Assembly: GCF_014203795.1 (NCBI RefSeq)
Contig: NZ_JACHJU010000004.1
Span: 372,001 to 436,000, forward strand
Direction of reading: 5' to 3'
Origin: Streptosporangium album
GTDB lineage: Bacteria > Actinomycetota > Actinomycetes > Streptosporangiales > Streptosporangiaceae
DNA: 64,000 bases
Made by a program: the position numbers and the translations under genes
Notes under the pieces: model-generated
Told to the model about the DNA's origin: nothing
Seen by the model: the letters and a program-made list of their open reading frames with translations, nothing else
Database searches by the model: none
Shown here: positions 33,089 through 43,900 of the stretch, piece by piece
How the letters are laid out: each line of letters opens with the position of its first letter
Position numbering within the stretch: the first letter of the stretch is position 1

Positions 33089-34250
33089 TCAGGCCGCGTC
33101 GTCGGCAGCGTGACTCACTGCCCAGTCCGCCACACCGCGCGCGGCGATGTTGCGGGCCGCGTTGACGTCGGCGTGCTCAGCGAAGCCGCACGACGTGCAG
33201 ATAAATGTCGCCTGGCCAGGCCGGTTCTTCTTGTCCACATGCCCGCACACCGAACACTCTTGCGAGGTGTAGGCCGGATCCACGTGGACGACGGCGACCC
33301 CGGCGCGGGCCGCCTTGTAGGCGATGAAGCTTCCCAGCCGGCGAAAGCTCCATGAGTGCAGCGTGACCCGCTGGGGCTTGCGGAGCCGTACCCGCTCACG
33401 GATGCCCTGAAGGTCTTCCAGAGCGATGCCGCGTCCGGTGCGTTCTGCCTCGGTCACGATGCGTTTGGCGATGGTGTGGTTGGCGTCGGCGGCGAAGCGC
33501 GCCTCGGCGCGGCGGCGCTTCTTGAGCAGCCGCTTGGCGGACTTGGTGGCCTTGGCCTGCAGGCGGCGGCGCAGCTCGCGGTGACGGTGACGGACTGCGT
33601 TCAGGCCCTTGCCGCTGTGGTGAGCGCCATCGCTGGTGGTCGCGATGTTGGCGATCCCCAGGTCCACGCCGAGAAATCCGTCCGGGACGGCGACCGGCCG
33701 GTCAGGGACCTCGCAGGTGGCGATCAGGAACCACGTGCCGTCCCGGCAGACCAGGTCGGATTCGCCTTTCCGGTACAAGGCGAGCGTGGTGAGCTGTTCG
33801 GCGGACCCGGTGAACGCCACATTGCGCAACCTGCCCGCTGTCGTGGCAGATCGATACCGTGCGCGCGTCGATCCGCCACGACAGGCACCGGTCGTCGAAC
33901 GGCTGCGCGGCATCGGCGCGGAAGGCGATCGGCTTGGAGGTGGCGCGGGCACGGCGCGCGGACCCGTGCCGGCCCAGGTTCCCGGCCCGGACGTTGGCGC
34001 GCAGCGTGGTGTAGGCGTCGGCGACCTTTTTGATCACATGCTGGGCGGCCTGCGCCCCCAGCCCGCGTGCCTTCAGCTCGCCGTAGGTGTGCTTGCGCAG
34101 CGCATACTCGCGCCGGGCCCCGGTCGTGAATGCGGCCTGCGAGGCGAGGTTCGCGGCGTCGTTGCACGCGTGCAGGGTCGCCTCCAGCGCCGCCGCCTGC
34201 TCAGGCGTCGGCAGGAGCTTCACCTGCACCACTAGCCTCATATCGAACAC
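33089..34250 (-). pseudogene. tnpB: TnpB nuclease, frameshifted
   Basis: The 5' part (MRLVVQVKLLPTPEQAAALE through SWRIDARTVSI) and the 3' part (GRLRNVAFTG to the end) are in different frames; one base too many or too few lies near 33840. The catalytic residues are otherwise present: GVDLGIANIA (RuvC-I), GIALEDLQG (RuvC-II), HADVNAARN (RuvC-III) and a CSVCGH/CTSCGF zinc ribbon. A single frameshift in otherwise intact sequence suggests recent loss or a sequencing error. Confidence 0.85.
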
Positions 34251-34313
34251 ATTATCATTTGGTCGATGTCACCGTGATGGGAACCGAACCCGGATATCCG
34301 CCGGGGCCGCAGC

Positions 34314-34760
34314 GTGGTCTACAGCCTGCATGCGCACTTGGTCTTCACGCCCAAGTATCGGCGCGGGGTGTTTACCGACGAACTGCTGTCACGATGCGAG
34401 GAGATCATGACAGAGGTGTGCGACAGTTTCGGAGCACAGCCGCGCGAGTTCAACGGCGAGAACGATCACGTGCATCTGCTGGTGTACTACCCGCCCAAGG
34501 TCGCCCTGTCCACCCTGGTCAACTCCCTCAAGGGCGTCTCGGCCCGGCTGCTGCGCAAGGAGTTCCCCAGTCACGTCCGCACGTATCTGCGGGACGGGCA
34601 CTTCTGGTCCCCGTCCTACTTCGCCGCCTCCTGTGGCGGTGCCCCGCTTTCGATCATCAAGGAGTACATCGAGAACCAGAAACGCCCGGACCAGCGTCCG
34701 GGCGGGGAGAGGGAAGCGATTCCTCCCGGGCGTGAACGCCCGGGGTTCCTCGCTAAATAG
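34314..34760 (+). CDS. tnpA: IS605-type Y1 transposase TnpA
   Basis: The product is 148 aa from GTG 34314. It has VYSLHAHLVFTPKYRRGVF, the HUH motif in ENDHVHLLVYYPP and a catalytic tyrosine in IIKEYIENQ. An in-frame family-like extension upstream (NPDIRRGRS) is blocked by a TGA at 34275, so the native start may have been lost. The tail runs through the end hairpin. Confidence 0.85.
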   Translation: MVYSLHAHLVFTPKYRRGVFTDELLSRCEEIMTEVCDSFGAQPREFNGENDHVHLLVYYPPKVALSTLVNSLKGVSARLLRKEFPSHVRTYLRDGHFWSPSYFAASCGGAPLSIIKEYIENQKRPDQRPGGEREAIPPGRERPGFLAK

Positions 34761-34794
34761 CGCTGAACTCCAGGCACGTGTCGCCTCTGTCCGG

Positions 34795-35804
34795 CTAGAC
34801 GATTGAGTCCAAGGGATCGCCTGCGAAAATAGGGCGAGGGCGTTCAAGATCCGTTTGTGACGACAGAACTGAACACCCTCGCAACCGCACTCTATGTCAA
34901 GATCGACGACGCGGTGAAGGCATCGCCGGACCTGCTGCCATGGCGGCCGAAAACGGGGATCGCACCCGCCCTCAGCGACGCCGAACTCGTGACACTGGCG
35001 GTGATGTCGGCTCTGCTGGGCTTCACCTCCGAGCGGCGCTGGGTGCGCTATGCCCACACCGAACTGAGGGACATGTTTCCTTACCTGCCCGGGCAGTCCG
35101 GGTACGGAAAGCGGCTACGCAAAGCGTCCGGCCTGGTCCTGCACATGATCAGGATGCTGGCCGCCGACACCTCGCTGTGGAGCGACGACGTGTGGCTGGT
35201 CGACTCCACGCCGGTGGAGTGCGGCCGATCCCGGGAGACGGCCAAGCGCAGCGATCTGGCCGGGTGGGCGCAGTACGGCTACTGCGCGTCCCACTCGCGG
35301 TACTTCTGGGGATTGCGGCTGCACCTGTTGTGCACCCTGGGCGGGCTGCCGATGGCGTTCGCGCTCACCGGCGCCAAGGCCGACGAGCGCGAGACCCTGC
35401 TCGGGATGCTGGATTCGGCACCCGAGATGGTGGCCGCCCGTCCCGGTCAGACGATCATCGCGGACAAGAACTACTACGGCCGCGCCTTCGAGCAGGCCCT
35501 CACCGAGCGTGACCTGAGGCTGCTGCGCCCAGCCCGCAAGGGTGAGCCCGAGCGGGCCGGAGCACGCTTGTTCAAGCCGTTGCGGCAGACCATCGAGTCG
35601 ATCAACCAGACCTTCAAGGGCCAGCTCGACCTGGAACGACACGGTGCCCGTACTCCTGCTGGCGTCATCATCCGCGTACTGACACGGATCCTGGCACTGA
35701 CCGCCGCAATCTGGCACAACGACAAGACTGGACAACCGATCAAGCGATCCCTGATCGCCTACGACCACTAACTGTGACCGAAGCCCTTGGACTCAATCAT
35801 CTAG
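34795..35804 (+). mobile_element. IS982-family element
   Basis: The 21-bp inverted repeats CTAGACGATTGAGTCCAAGG.. (34795-34815) and its complement (35784-35804) differ at one position. Both outer ends are CTAG, which may include the target. The right CTAG supplies the TAG stop codon of dosS (35801-35803). Confidence 0.8.
34857..35771 (+). CDS. IS982-family DDE transposase
   Basis: The product is 304 aa from GTG 34857. Family features are LSDAELVTLAVMSALLGF, the first catalytic Asp in VWLVDSTPVECGRS, the GYCASHSRYFWGLRLHLL block, and the second Asp in IIADKNYYGR. The C-terminal ETIESIN-like TIESINQTFKGQLDLERH carries the glutamate. It seems intact and could be active. Confidence 0.85.
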   Translation: MTTELNTLATALYVKIDDAVKASPDLLPWRPKTGIAPALSDAELVTLAVMSALLGFTSERRWVRYAHTELRDMFPYLPGQSGYGKRLRKASGLVLHMIRMLAADTSLWSDDVWLVDSTPVECGRSRETAKRSDLAGWAQYGYCASHSRYFWGLRLHLLCTLGGLPMAFALTGAKADERETLLGMLDSAPEMVAARPGQTIIADKNYYGRAFEQALTERDLRLLRPARKGEPERAGARLFKPLRQTIESINQTFKGQLDLERHGARTPAGVIIRVLTRILALTAAIWHNDKTGQPIKRSLIAYDH

Positions 35805-37501
35805 GCGAGCGGGACGCTCCACACCAGCCGGGTGCCGCCTTCCGCCGGGGAGCCGATCTCGAAGAAGCCGCCGAGCTGTTCGGCCCGCTCCTGGAGGTTG
35901 CGGAGTCCGCTGCGCCCGCCGCCCTCGGGTAACCCCACCCCGTTGTCCCGCACGAGGAGGGTGAGCCGATCGCCGTCGACCTTCACCGACACGTCGGCCT
36001 TGGAGGCTCTGGCGTGGCGCACGATGTTGGACAGCGCCTCACGGAGAACGGCCGGCAGGTGTTCGGCGACCTCCGGCGGCACCCTGCTGTCGATCTGGCC
36101 CTCCATGGTCAGACCGGGCAGGAAGCCCAGGTGCCCGCGTGCGCCCTCCACCAGGTCGACGAGCTGGGCGCGCAGGCCGCTGTCGCCGTCCTGGTGGGGG
36201 ATCTGCAGGGCGAAGATGGTCGAACGGATCTGCCGGATGGTGCCGTCCAGCTCGTCGATCGCGTTCTGCAGCCGGGAGGAGGCCTCGGGCTTGTCGACGA
36301 GCCGTACGGTGCTCATCAGCGTCAGGGCGATGGCGAACAGCCGCTGGATCACCACGTCGTGCAGGTCCTTGGCGATGCGGTCACGGTCTTCCAGCAGCCC
36401 CAGCCGCTCGGCGTCCATCCGGCTCTCGGCCAGCTCCAGGGCGATCGCGGCCTGCCCGGCGAAGGAGTGCAGCATGCCCAGCTCCGCCAGGCTGAACGGG
36501 ATACGGCCCGAGCGCTTGCCCAGCCACAGCACGCCGCGCACGGTCCCCACCGCGCCGATCGGCACGGCGGCGACGGGTCCGAGCGACGCCCGCCCGGCGA
36601 TCACGACCGAGATCTCCTCCTCACCCGGATCGGTGACCATGAGCGGCTCACCACTGGTGAAGGCCCGGCCCGCCAGGGAATCGGCGACCGGCGCCTCGAC
36701 ATGGACCGCCCGATCGCCGACCGGCCCGTCAGTGATGATCACTTGGAGCATCCGCCCGGCCTCATCTGGCAGCAGAACCGCCACGATGTCGGCGCCGGCC
36801 ATCTCCCGCGCCCGCCGCGCTATCAACATGAGCACCTCTCGGGGCTCCGCCCCGGACAGCAGGCTGGTGGTGACCTCCGAAGACGCCTGCAGCCACATCT
36901 CGCGCCGCCGGCTCTCCTCATACAGCCGGGCGTTCTCGATGGCCACCCCGGCCGCGGTGGCCAGCGCCGTGACGATCGCCTCGTCCTCCTCGTCGAACTC
37001 CCCTCCCCCGCGTTTCTCGGTGAGGTAGAGGTTGCCGAACACCTCGTCGCGCACCCGGATCGGCACGCCCAGGAAGGAGCCCATCGGCGGGTGGCCCGGT
37101 GGGAAGCCGTAGGACTCGGGGTGGTCGCAGATGTGCCCCAGCCGGAGCGACTGCGGCTGCTTGATCAGCAGGCCCAGCAGGCCCAGCCCGTGCGGCCAGT
37201 GCTCGATCCTGGCGATCTCCTCCTCGGTCAGCCCCACGGGGATGAACTGGGTGAGCGTGTTCTCGTCACCGATCGCGCCCAGGGCACCGTAACTCGCGTC
37301 GACCAGGGTGATGGCGGTCTCCACGATCCTGCGCAGCACCGTCTCCAGATCCAGGTCGCTGCCCACGGAGACGACCGCGTTCAGCAGGGCGTGCACCCTG
37401 TCCCGGGTGGCCAGCACCGCCTCCAGCCGCACATGCAGCTCCGACAGCAGCTCATCCAGCCGCATGTGCGGAATCAGCGCGCCCGGCTCGATCTCCCCCA
37501 T
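35801..37501 (-). CDS. dosS: DosS/DevS-like sensor histidine kinase with two GAF domains
   Basis: The product is 566 aa. GAF1 covers about 45-195 and GAF2 about 215-355. The HisKA_3 region has the phospho-acceptor in RIAKDLHDVVIQRLF (about 375). An HATPase domain ends it (LREALSNIVRHARAS, VRDNGVGLPEGGG, GLRNLQERAEQLGG). H137 in GFPPGHPPMGSFLGVP lies where DosS carries its heme ligand, so O2/NO/CO or redox sensing is likely. ATG 37501 equals that of the duplicate. An IS982 element lies exactly at its stop codon. No response regulator is adjacent; the likely partner is the regulator at 7207. Confidence 0.9.
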   Translation of the reverse strand: MGEIEPGALIPHMRLDELLSELHVRLEAVLATRDRVHALLNAVVSVGSDLDLETVLRRIVETAITLVDASYGALGAIGDENTLTQFIPVGLTEEEIARIEHWPHGLGLLGLLIKQPQSLRLGHICDHPESYGFPPGHPPMGSFLGVPIRVRDEVFGNLYLTEKRGGGEFDEEDEAIVTALATAAGVAIENARLYEESRRREMWLQASSEVTTSLLSGAEPREVLMLIARRAREMAGADIVAVLLPDEAGRMLQVIITDGPVGDRAVHVEAPVADSLAGRAFTSGEPLMVTDPGEEEISVVIAGRASLGPVAAVPIGAVGTVRGVLWLGKRSGRIPFSLAELGMLHSFAGQAAIALELAESRMDAERLGLLEDRDRIAKDLHDVVIQRLFAIALTLMSTVRLVDKPEASSRLQNAIDELDGTIRQIRSTIFALQIPHQDGDSGLRAQLVDLVEGARGHLGFLPGLTMEGQIDSRVPPEVAEHLPAVLREALSNIVRHARASKADVSVKVDGDRLTLLVRDNGVGLPEGGGRSGLRNLQERAEQLGGFFEIGSPAEGGTRLVWSVPLA

Positions 37502-37760
37502 GTACCAAAGTCTCGCACCTGAGCGGATGGGCGCATCCGACAGGTCTTTCCGGGCCCGGACGGCTCGCCTCGGATGAGCGCCGCCTTCGGCTGAGGTGTG
37601 CCGCGCCGGCCGGATGACCTGCATAGCCGAGATGTCCGATTTCTGGAGGGGCAGCGGTGACTGTTGTGGTTTCTGTTTAAATGTCTGGCAATCATGGCGG
37701 CTCGGGCTCTTGGCCCGGGTGGCCGTGGTGGAGCCCGGCCGGCGAATGGAGGCACGACGG

Positions 37761-40655
37761 ATGGTGGCGGACGGCGCCAAGGCCGCGGGGCGGGTGGTCT
37801 CACCGGTTCTGGTGGGGCGAGAGGAACAGTTGCGGCGTCTGGTGGCCGCGGTGAGCCGTCCGCCCGCCGTGGTGGTGGTGGAGGGCGAGGCGGGCATCGG
37901 TAAGACCCGCCTGGTGACGGAGATGGCCGCGCACGCCGATGTGGCGGGACGACTGCTGATCAGCGGAGCGTGCCGGCGGATCCGGGAGCCGTTTCCGCTG
38001 GGGCCGATCGTGGAGGCGCTGCGCGGGACGAGCGAGCTGCTGGTGGCGGCCACTGAGCTGTCGCCGGTCGCGGGTGCGTTGCGGGGGTTGCTGCCGGAGC
38101 TGGCGCAGGTGCTGCCGCCGGCGTTGGAGCCGCTGGATGATCGGGCGGCCGAACGGCATCGGCTGTTCCGCGGTCTGGCCGAGGTGCTGGGGGTGCTGGG
38201 TCCGGCGGTGCTGGTGGTGGAGGACCTGCACTGGGCGGATGAGCAGACGGTGGAGTTTCTGGCCTATTTCCTGGCGGTGCTGCCGGACCGGGTGTCGGTG
38301 GTGCTGACGTATCGGGGGGAGGAGGCCGGGACCGGGATCCGGGAGATGACAGGGCGGCCGGCGGACTCCGTCTTTCACGATCATGTCGTGCTGGCGGGGC
38401 TGGACGCCGAGCAGACCCGCACGCTGGCGGCGGCGATCCTGGAGGAGGAGGGCGTCACCCCTGAGTTCGGGGCGCATCTGTATGAGCTGTCATCGGGGTT
38501 ACCGCTGGCGGTTCAGGAGTTGCTGGCGCTGTTGCGAGCGCGGGGGGCGTTGATCCGGCTACGGAGCGGACGGTGGGCGCGCAAGGCGCTGGAGGAGCTG
38601 GACGTGCCGCCGGGGGTGCGCGATTCGGTGCGGGAGCGGGTAGGCCGGTTGCCGATGGCGGCGCGGGAGGTGGCTGAGGCGGCGGCGGTGTTGCAGGTGC
38701 CGGTGACGGTATCGACGCTGACCGGGGTGGCCGGGCTGTCTCGGGCCGAGGCGGTGGCGGGGCTGGATGTACTGCTGGTGTCCGGGCTGCTGGCCGAGCG
38801 GGACGGGATGGTGGTTTTCCGGCACGTGCTGGCCGCGCAGGCGGTGTACGGGGGGATCCCGCTGGGGCGGCGGCAGGATCTGCATGCGCGGGCGGCAACC
38901 GCGGTGCGTTCGGTGGAGCCGGTGCCGCTGGGGCAGCGGGCGCATCATCTGCGCCAGGCCGGCCTGTTGCAGGAGTGGGTGGGCGTCGCCGAGCAGGCTG
39001 TCGAGCAGGCGTCGATGCTCGGTGACGATGCCGAGGCGGTGCGGATCCTGGAGGATGTGCTGCGCAACGCGCCGCTGGAGCCCGAACGCCGGGGACACCT
39101 GGCGGCGCGGCTGGGCTGGGCGGCCTGTCAGGTGCTGCGCCCCCCGAAGGTGATCGACCTCCTCTCGGAGGCGCTGGAGTCGGAGCAGCCCGGCCCGTTG
39201 CGCGGGCAGCTGCACTTCCTGGTCGGCCTGCTGCAGGAGAGGCTCGGTGATGATCCCAGTGTGCAGCGCCGCGCCTTCGCGGCGGCCGTCGACGACCTGG
39301 GCGACCGGCCTGACCTGGCGGCGTGGGTGATGACCGGGCTGGGCAGGCCGATCGATCCCGCCGTGCCGCCGGCCGAGCACGCCTACTGGTTGAACCGCGC
39401 GCTGGAGACCGTGCCCGCCATCGGTGATCCGGTCGAGGAGGTCTTCGTGCTCGGCAAGATCGCGATGTCACTGAGCGGGATCGGCGATCCGCGCTGGGCC
39501 GCCCTGACCGAGGACGTCCACCGGCGGACCGCTGGCAGGCCGCGGCATCGCCAGGAGGTCAACGCCTACCGGTCCATCGCGGAGAACGCTTGCTGCGCCG
39601 GGCATTTCCAGACTGCGGACCAGTTGCTGAGCGCCGCGACGCGGGGCGCGGCCGAGGATGACTCATCCGGCGAACCACTGGCCAGGTGCCGGCTGGTCGG
39701 GCTGCTCCTGGCCTATGGCCGGGGCCGGTGGGCCGGGCTGGATCAGGAGGTCGCGGCGCTGCTGGAGGAGTACGGCGGGCGGCCGTCCGATCGGATCACC
39801 GCCGAGACGGTCGCGGCCTGCCTGGCGCTGGCCCGCGGCGATCTGGACACTGCCCGGCGCGACCTGCCCGACGTCGTCCAGCGCACCATGGCGCTGGGCG
39901 GATACGAGCTGCTTCCGCTGTCGGTGACCGGGTTTTTGCGACTGTCCGCCGCGCAGGGCCAGGCGGAGGCGGCGCTCAGGGCGACCAGTGCGGCGGTCGC
40001 GGTGTGGGAGATCAAGGGGCTGTGGCCGTTGGCGGTGCGGGCGGTGCCCGCGCTGGTCGAGGTGATGGCCGGGGCCGGCCGGCAGGCCGAGGCCGCCGAC
40101 CTGATCGGCCGGGTGTCGACGGCACTGGACGGGCTGGATGCTCCGCTGGCCGCGGCCGCGCTACCGCACGCGCGTGGCTACCTGGCCGCCGACCTCGGGG
40201 ACGGCGCGGCGCATTTCCTGGCGGCCGCGTCCGTCTACGACCGGCTGGGTGCCCCGTACGAGGCGGCCCAGGCCCGTGAGCGGGCGGCCGGATGCCTTTT
40301 CGCCGCCGGGGACGAGGACGGCGGGGAACCGCTGCGCGCGGCGCACGCGGCGTTCCAGGAGCTGGGAGCTCGGTGGGATCTGGATCGCGCCGCGCAGACG
40401 GCACGCCGGCACGGTGTGACGGTGAAGGGACGGCACCCCAGCGGCCCGCATGGCTACGGCCCCGCCCTCTCCCCCCGGGAGCGGGAAGTCGCCGAACTGG
40501 CCACCGCCGGGCTGACCAACCGGGAGATCGGCAAGGAGCTGTTCCTGTCACCCAAAACGGTGGAGAAGCATCTCAGCGCCGTGCTGCGCAAGCTGGGGGT
40601 CCGCTCTCGCGCCGCCTTGGGGACGCATCTGGGCCCGAACCGCCACGCGCCATAA
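37761..40655 (+). CDS. LuxR-type LAL-family transcriptional regulator
   Basis: The product is 964 aa. The N-terminal AAA/STAND ATPase has Walker A GEAGIGKTRL and Walker B LVVEDLHWADEQ. A long helical repeat middle follows (about 330-880). The C-terminal LuxR helix-turn-helix carries LSPREREVAELATAGLTNRE and SPKTVEKHLSAVLRKL. ATG 37761 has GGAGG 8 nt upstream; ATG 37746 is also possible. LAL proteins are usually pathway activators. It faces an 18-bp perfect palindrome and the acidic-ORF/protease unit just downstream, the likely targets. Confidence 0.9.
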   Translation: MVADGAKAAGRVVSPVLVGREEQLRRLVAAVSRPPAVVVVEGEAGIGKTRLVTEMAAHADVAGRLLISGACRRIREPFPLGPIVEALRGTSELLVAATELSPVAGALRGLLPELAQVLPPALEPLDDRAAERHRLFRGLAEVLGVLGPAVLVVEDLHWADEQTVEFLAYFLAVLPDRVSVVLTYRGEEAGTGIREMTGRPADSVFHDHVVLAGLDAEQTRTLAAAILEEEGVTPEFGAHLYELSSGLPLAVQELLALLRARGALIRLRSGRWARKALEELDVPPGVRDSVRERVGRLPMAAREVAEAAAVLQVPVTVSTLTGVAGLSRAEAVAGLDVLLVSGLLAERDGMVVFRHVLAAQAVYGGIPLGRRQDLHARAATAVRSVEPVPLGQRAHHLRQAGLLQEWVGVAEQAVEQASMLGDDAEAVRILEDVLRNAPLEPERRGHLAARLGWAACQVLRPPKVIDLLSEALESEQPGPLRGQLHFLVGLLQERLGDDPSVQRRAFAAAVDDLGDRPDLAAWVMTGLGRPIDPAVPPAEHAYWLNRALETVPAIGDPVEEVFVLGKIAMSLSGIGDPRWAALTEDVHRRTAGRPRHRQEVNAYRSIAENACCAGHFQTADQLLSAATRGAAEDDSSGEPLARCRLVGLLLAYGRGRWAGLDQEVAALLEEYGGRPSDRITAETVAACLALARGDLDTARRDLPDVVQRTMALGGYELLPLSVTGFLRLSAAQGQAEAALRATSAAVAVWEIKGLWPLAVRAVPALVEVMAGAGRQAEAADLIGRVSTALDGLDAPLAAAALPHARGYLAADLGDGAAHFLAAASVYDRLGAPYEAAQARERAAGCLFAAGDEDGGEPLRAAHAAFQELGARWDLDRAAQTARRHGVTVKGRHPSGPHGYGPALSPREREVAELATAGLTNREIGKELFLSPKTVEKHLSAVLRKLGVRSRAALGTHLGPNRHAP

Positions 40656-40717
40656 AGCGAGGGCGGGCCCCGTACGGCATGCCCCCCATGGGACCCCGCT
40701 CAACCGCCGTCCCCCGA

Positions 40718-40735
40718 ATGGGGGATGTCCCCCAT
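40718..40735 (+). promoter_or_regulatory. 18-bp palindrome upstream of the acidic-ORF/protease unit
   Basis: ATGGGGGA-TG-TCCCCCAT is a perfect 8-bp inverted repeat, embedded in GTCCCCCGA...CATAGTCCC, which gives further G-run/C-run symmetry. It ends 34 bp before ATG 40770. It could be an operator for the LAL regulator; a weak terminator for that gene is the alternative. Confidence 0.45.
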
Positions 40736-40769
40736 AGTCCCGCTGGACCGGGCAGGCGACGCTAACGAC

Positions 40770-40925
40770 ATGTCCGAAACCGACTCAACGGGTGGCCACC
40801 ACCCGGCAGACGACACCGCCTCAGACGGCACCGGCCAGAAAGGACCGGCGTTCCCCACCCCCACGCCGGATGAGGCGGCCATCGAACCCCCCGACGACAC
40901 CCCTGAGGGGTTCGAGCCGGTCTGA
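40770..40925 (+). CDS. Small acidic protein, 51 aa, unknown
   Basis: The protein opens MSETDSTGGHHPADD and ends PDDTPEGFEPV; it is rich in D, E, P, T and G with no cysteine and no membrane segment. It is 45 bp ahead of the secreted protease and in the same direction. It could be a peptide cargo, a chaperone-like prosegment or a regulator. No family is recognised. No strong ribosome site precedes it. Confidence 0.5.
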   Translation: MSETDSTGGHHPADDTASDGTGQKGPAFPTPTPDEAAIEPPDDTPEGFEPV

Positions 40926-40970
40926 CGCCCTTCTCACCCTCCGTTCCCCCACCCGAAAGGGCAGTTCCGC

Positions 40971-43900
40971 ATGTCTGCGCACAGATCCCATGACCGGCCG
41001 CCGCCGGACGGCCTCGGCACCCCACACGTCCGCACCAGTGCGAGAAGAAAGGTGATGCGCAGGGGGTCGCTCCTGGCGGCCTCGATCATGGTGCTGGGCA
41101 CTCTGGTGGCGCCGGGCTCGCCGGCCGCCCTCGCCCAGGAGCAGGAGCCCGCACCCGCCGCCCCGACGACGGGGCCGGTCACCGGACCAATCGCGCTGGC
41201 CGGGCTGGGCGCGGGCACGCACACGATCACCCTGGTCACCGGGGACACCGTCCGCCTGAACGAGGCCGGCGGCGGCAAGTACGCCGTGAACCCCGAGCCG
41301 ACCGCCCGCCCCGACGGGACCCGGGCGCAGTTGTCCACGACGGCCACCCCGGACGGGGTGTACGTCACCCCCAGCGACGCCATGCCGGCGATCCAGGCCG
41401 GGCTCCTGGACCGGGAGCTGTTCAACGTCAAATACCTGGCCGAGAACGGCTACACCGACGACAAGACCAAGCAGCTGCCGGTCATCGTGCAGTACCCGCG
41501 GCAGCAGTCCGACGCGGCCATCGCCTCGGCCGCGAAGGCCATCCCGGCCAGCAAGCCGACTCACGCGCTGGAGAGCATCAACGCCTCCGCGGTGAACGTC
41601 ACCAAGGCCGAGGCGGGCACGTTCTGGTCCGCGGTGCGGGCCGTACCCGAGAAGACCGGCGCCGACGGCACCGCCGGGCTGGCCAACACGCCCGGCACGC
41701 TGCGCGGCGGCATCGCCAAGGTGTGGCTGGACCGCAAGGTCAAGGCCGACCTGGACGTGAGCGTCCCGATGATCGGCGCGCCGCAGGCCTGGGCCGGTGG
41801 CCACGACGGCGCCGGGGTGAAGGTCGCCATCCTGGACACGGGTATCGACGCCGATCACCCCGACCTGGCCGGCAAGGTCACCGACAGCAAGTCCTTCATC
41901 CCCGGCGAGGAGGTCAAGGACGGGCACGGCCACGGTACCCACGTGGCCTCCACCATCGCCGGGTCCGGGGCCGCCGCGGACGGCAAGTACAAGGGCGTCG
42001 CACCCGGCGCCCAGCTGATCATCGGCAAGGTGCTGAGCAACGCGGGCACCGGAACGGACTCCGCCGCCATCGAGGGCATGGAGTGGGCCGCGGCCAGCGG
42101 CGCCAAGGTGATCAGCATGAGCCTCGGCAGCGGACCCACCGACGGATCCGACCCGGCGAGTCAGGCGGTCAACGCGCTGAGCGCCTCCACCGGCACCCTG
42201 TTCGTGATCGCCGCCGGTAACCTCGGCGCCTCCGGGGCCGAGACGGTCGCCTCTCCCGGCACCGCCGACGCGGCACTGACCGTGGCCGCGGTGGACAAGG
42301 ACGACAAGTGGGCCACCTTCTCCGGCCAGGGGCCGCGCTTCGGTGACGGCGCGCTCAAGCCCGACATCGCCGCCCCCGGCGTGGCCATCGTCGCCGCGCG
42401 CGCCGCAGGCACCTCGATGGGCACTCCCGCCAACGAGCACTACACCGCCGCCGCGGGCACCTCGATGGCCACCCCGCATGTCGCCGGAGCCGCGGCGATC
42501 ATGGCCCAGCAGCATCCGGACTGGAAGGGGCCGCAGATCAAGGCCGCCTTGATGTCCACGGCCAAGGACGACGACCTGACCGTGTACAAGCAGGGCGCGG
42601 GCCGGGTCGACCTGGCCAGGGCGCACGCCCAGCAGGTCTTCGCCACCACCGCCGGGCTCGACTTCGCCACGATCGAGGACGACAGCCGGCCCATCACCCG
42701 GGACCTGACCTACACCAACCTCGGCGGCCATCCGGTCACCCTGACCCTCACCGCGGCCCTGCGCACGTCCGACGGCACCGCGGTGGAGGGCGCGCTCAGC
42801 CTGACCGGCTCCACGCTCACCGTGCCGGCCTCCGGCACCGCGACCACCACCGTCACCCTCACCCCCAAGGGCCTGGCCCTGGACAACTACACCGGCGCCG
42901 TGACCGCGGTCGCCGACGCCGTACAGCTGCGGACTCCCGTGGGCGCGGTGCGCGCCGCCCCCAAGGCCACGCTCACCATCCACACCCTGGGCCGGGACGG
43001 CAAGCCCCACAGCCCCTGGGCCCAGGACACCATCGACGTGTCCGGCGACAGGGGCCTCATCACCACGACTCTCCTGACCGAGGAGGGGACCACGGTCACC
43101 CGCGTCCCGCAGGGCACCGTCAGCGTGACGCAGATCCTGGACTGGACCGACGAGGACGACCGGTACAACCTGGCGTACCTGATCAATCCCGAGATCACGA
43201 TCACCGGGGACACCGAGATCACCCTCGATGCCCGGCAGGCCTCCCAGGTCCGATTCACCACCCCGAAACCGGCCGAACCGCTGAACAACGACGTCGTCTT
43301 CGCCTTCCAGCGGACCGTGTCCAACGGCGGCTCCTACATGGGCGCCGTATCGGTGAACTCGCCGGTCGGCTCGTGGGCGCGGTTGTGGGCCACAGCCACG
43401 CAACGGGTCACCAAGGGCAGGTTCCGCTTTCACACCCGGTTCACCCTCGGCCAGGCCGAGGTCGCCATGAGCGTCCGCAAGCCGGGCAGGCTCACCCTGC
43501 ACCCGGCCGCCCCGATGCACGGCTTCGACGTCTACGGGGAGCACCGGCAGGAGGCCACCTTCCCCGACTTCCGGCCGTTCACCGGGACGCGCGACCTGGA
43601 GGTCGTCGACGTCGGCGAGGGCAGGGCTGAGGACATCGCCGGCCGCGACCTGCGCGGCAAGCTCGTCCTCATGGAGGTGCCGAAGGCGCCGGGGATCTTC
43701 GGCCCGGCGTGCGGCGTCCAGATCGAGCGGATCGGCCCGATCCGCGACGCCGGTGCGGCCGCCATCGCGCACTTCCCGATGGCCGGCACCGGCTGCCCGA
43801 TCCCGCTCGCCATCTCCCAGAAGCCGTTCACCGGCGAGCCCAAGCCCGTCGGCATCCCCAACGTGTCCCTGCCCGCCAAGGACGCGCTCGGACTGCGCAA

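Larger units (their letters stand above)
33030..34760. mobile_element. IS605-type element with divergent tnpB and tnpA
   Basis: Terminal hairpins are CTCGGTC-gtgaat-GACCGAG (33035-33054) at the tnpB end and CCCGGGCG-TGAA-CGCCCGGG (34725-34744) at the tnpA end. tnpB is minus and tnpA plus, transcribed away from each other. It is a different lineage from the element at 10.6-12.1 kb. Borders are approximate. Confidence 0.7.

Noticed and set aside
37501-37514. GAGACTTTGGTACA (minus strand) resembling a DosR-type box at the dosS start
   Set aside because: It overlaps the start codon, where an activator box is unlikely, and it is not conserved in the duplicate at 8482.
37596-37760. Extended N-terminus of the LAL regulator
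   Set aside because: The added residues are unlike the family and overlap the dosS upstream region; ATG 37761 has a good ribosome site.
40821-43772. 983-codon open frame opposite the S8 protease
   Set aside because: It is a repetitive G/V/D/H-rich shadow typical of antisense GC-rich frames.
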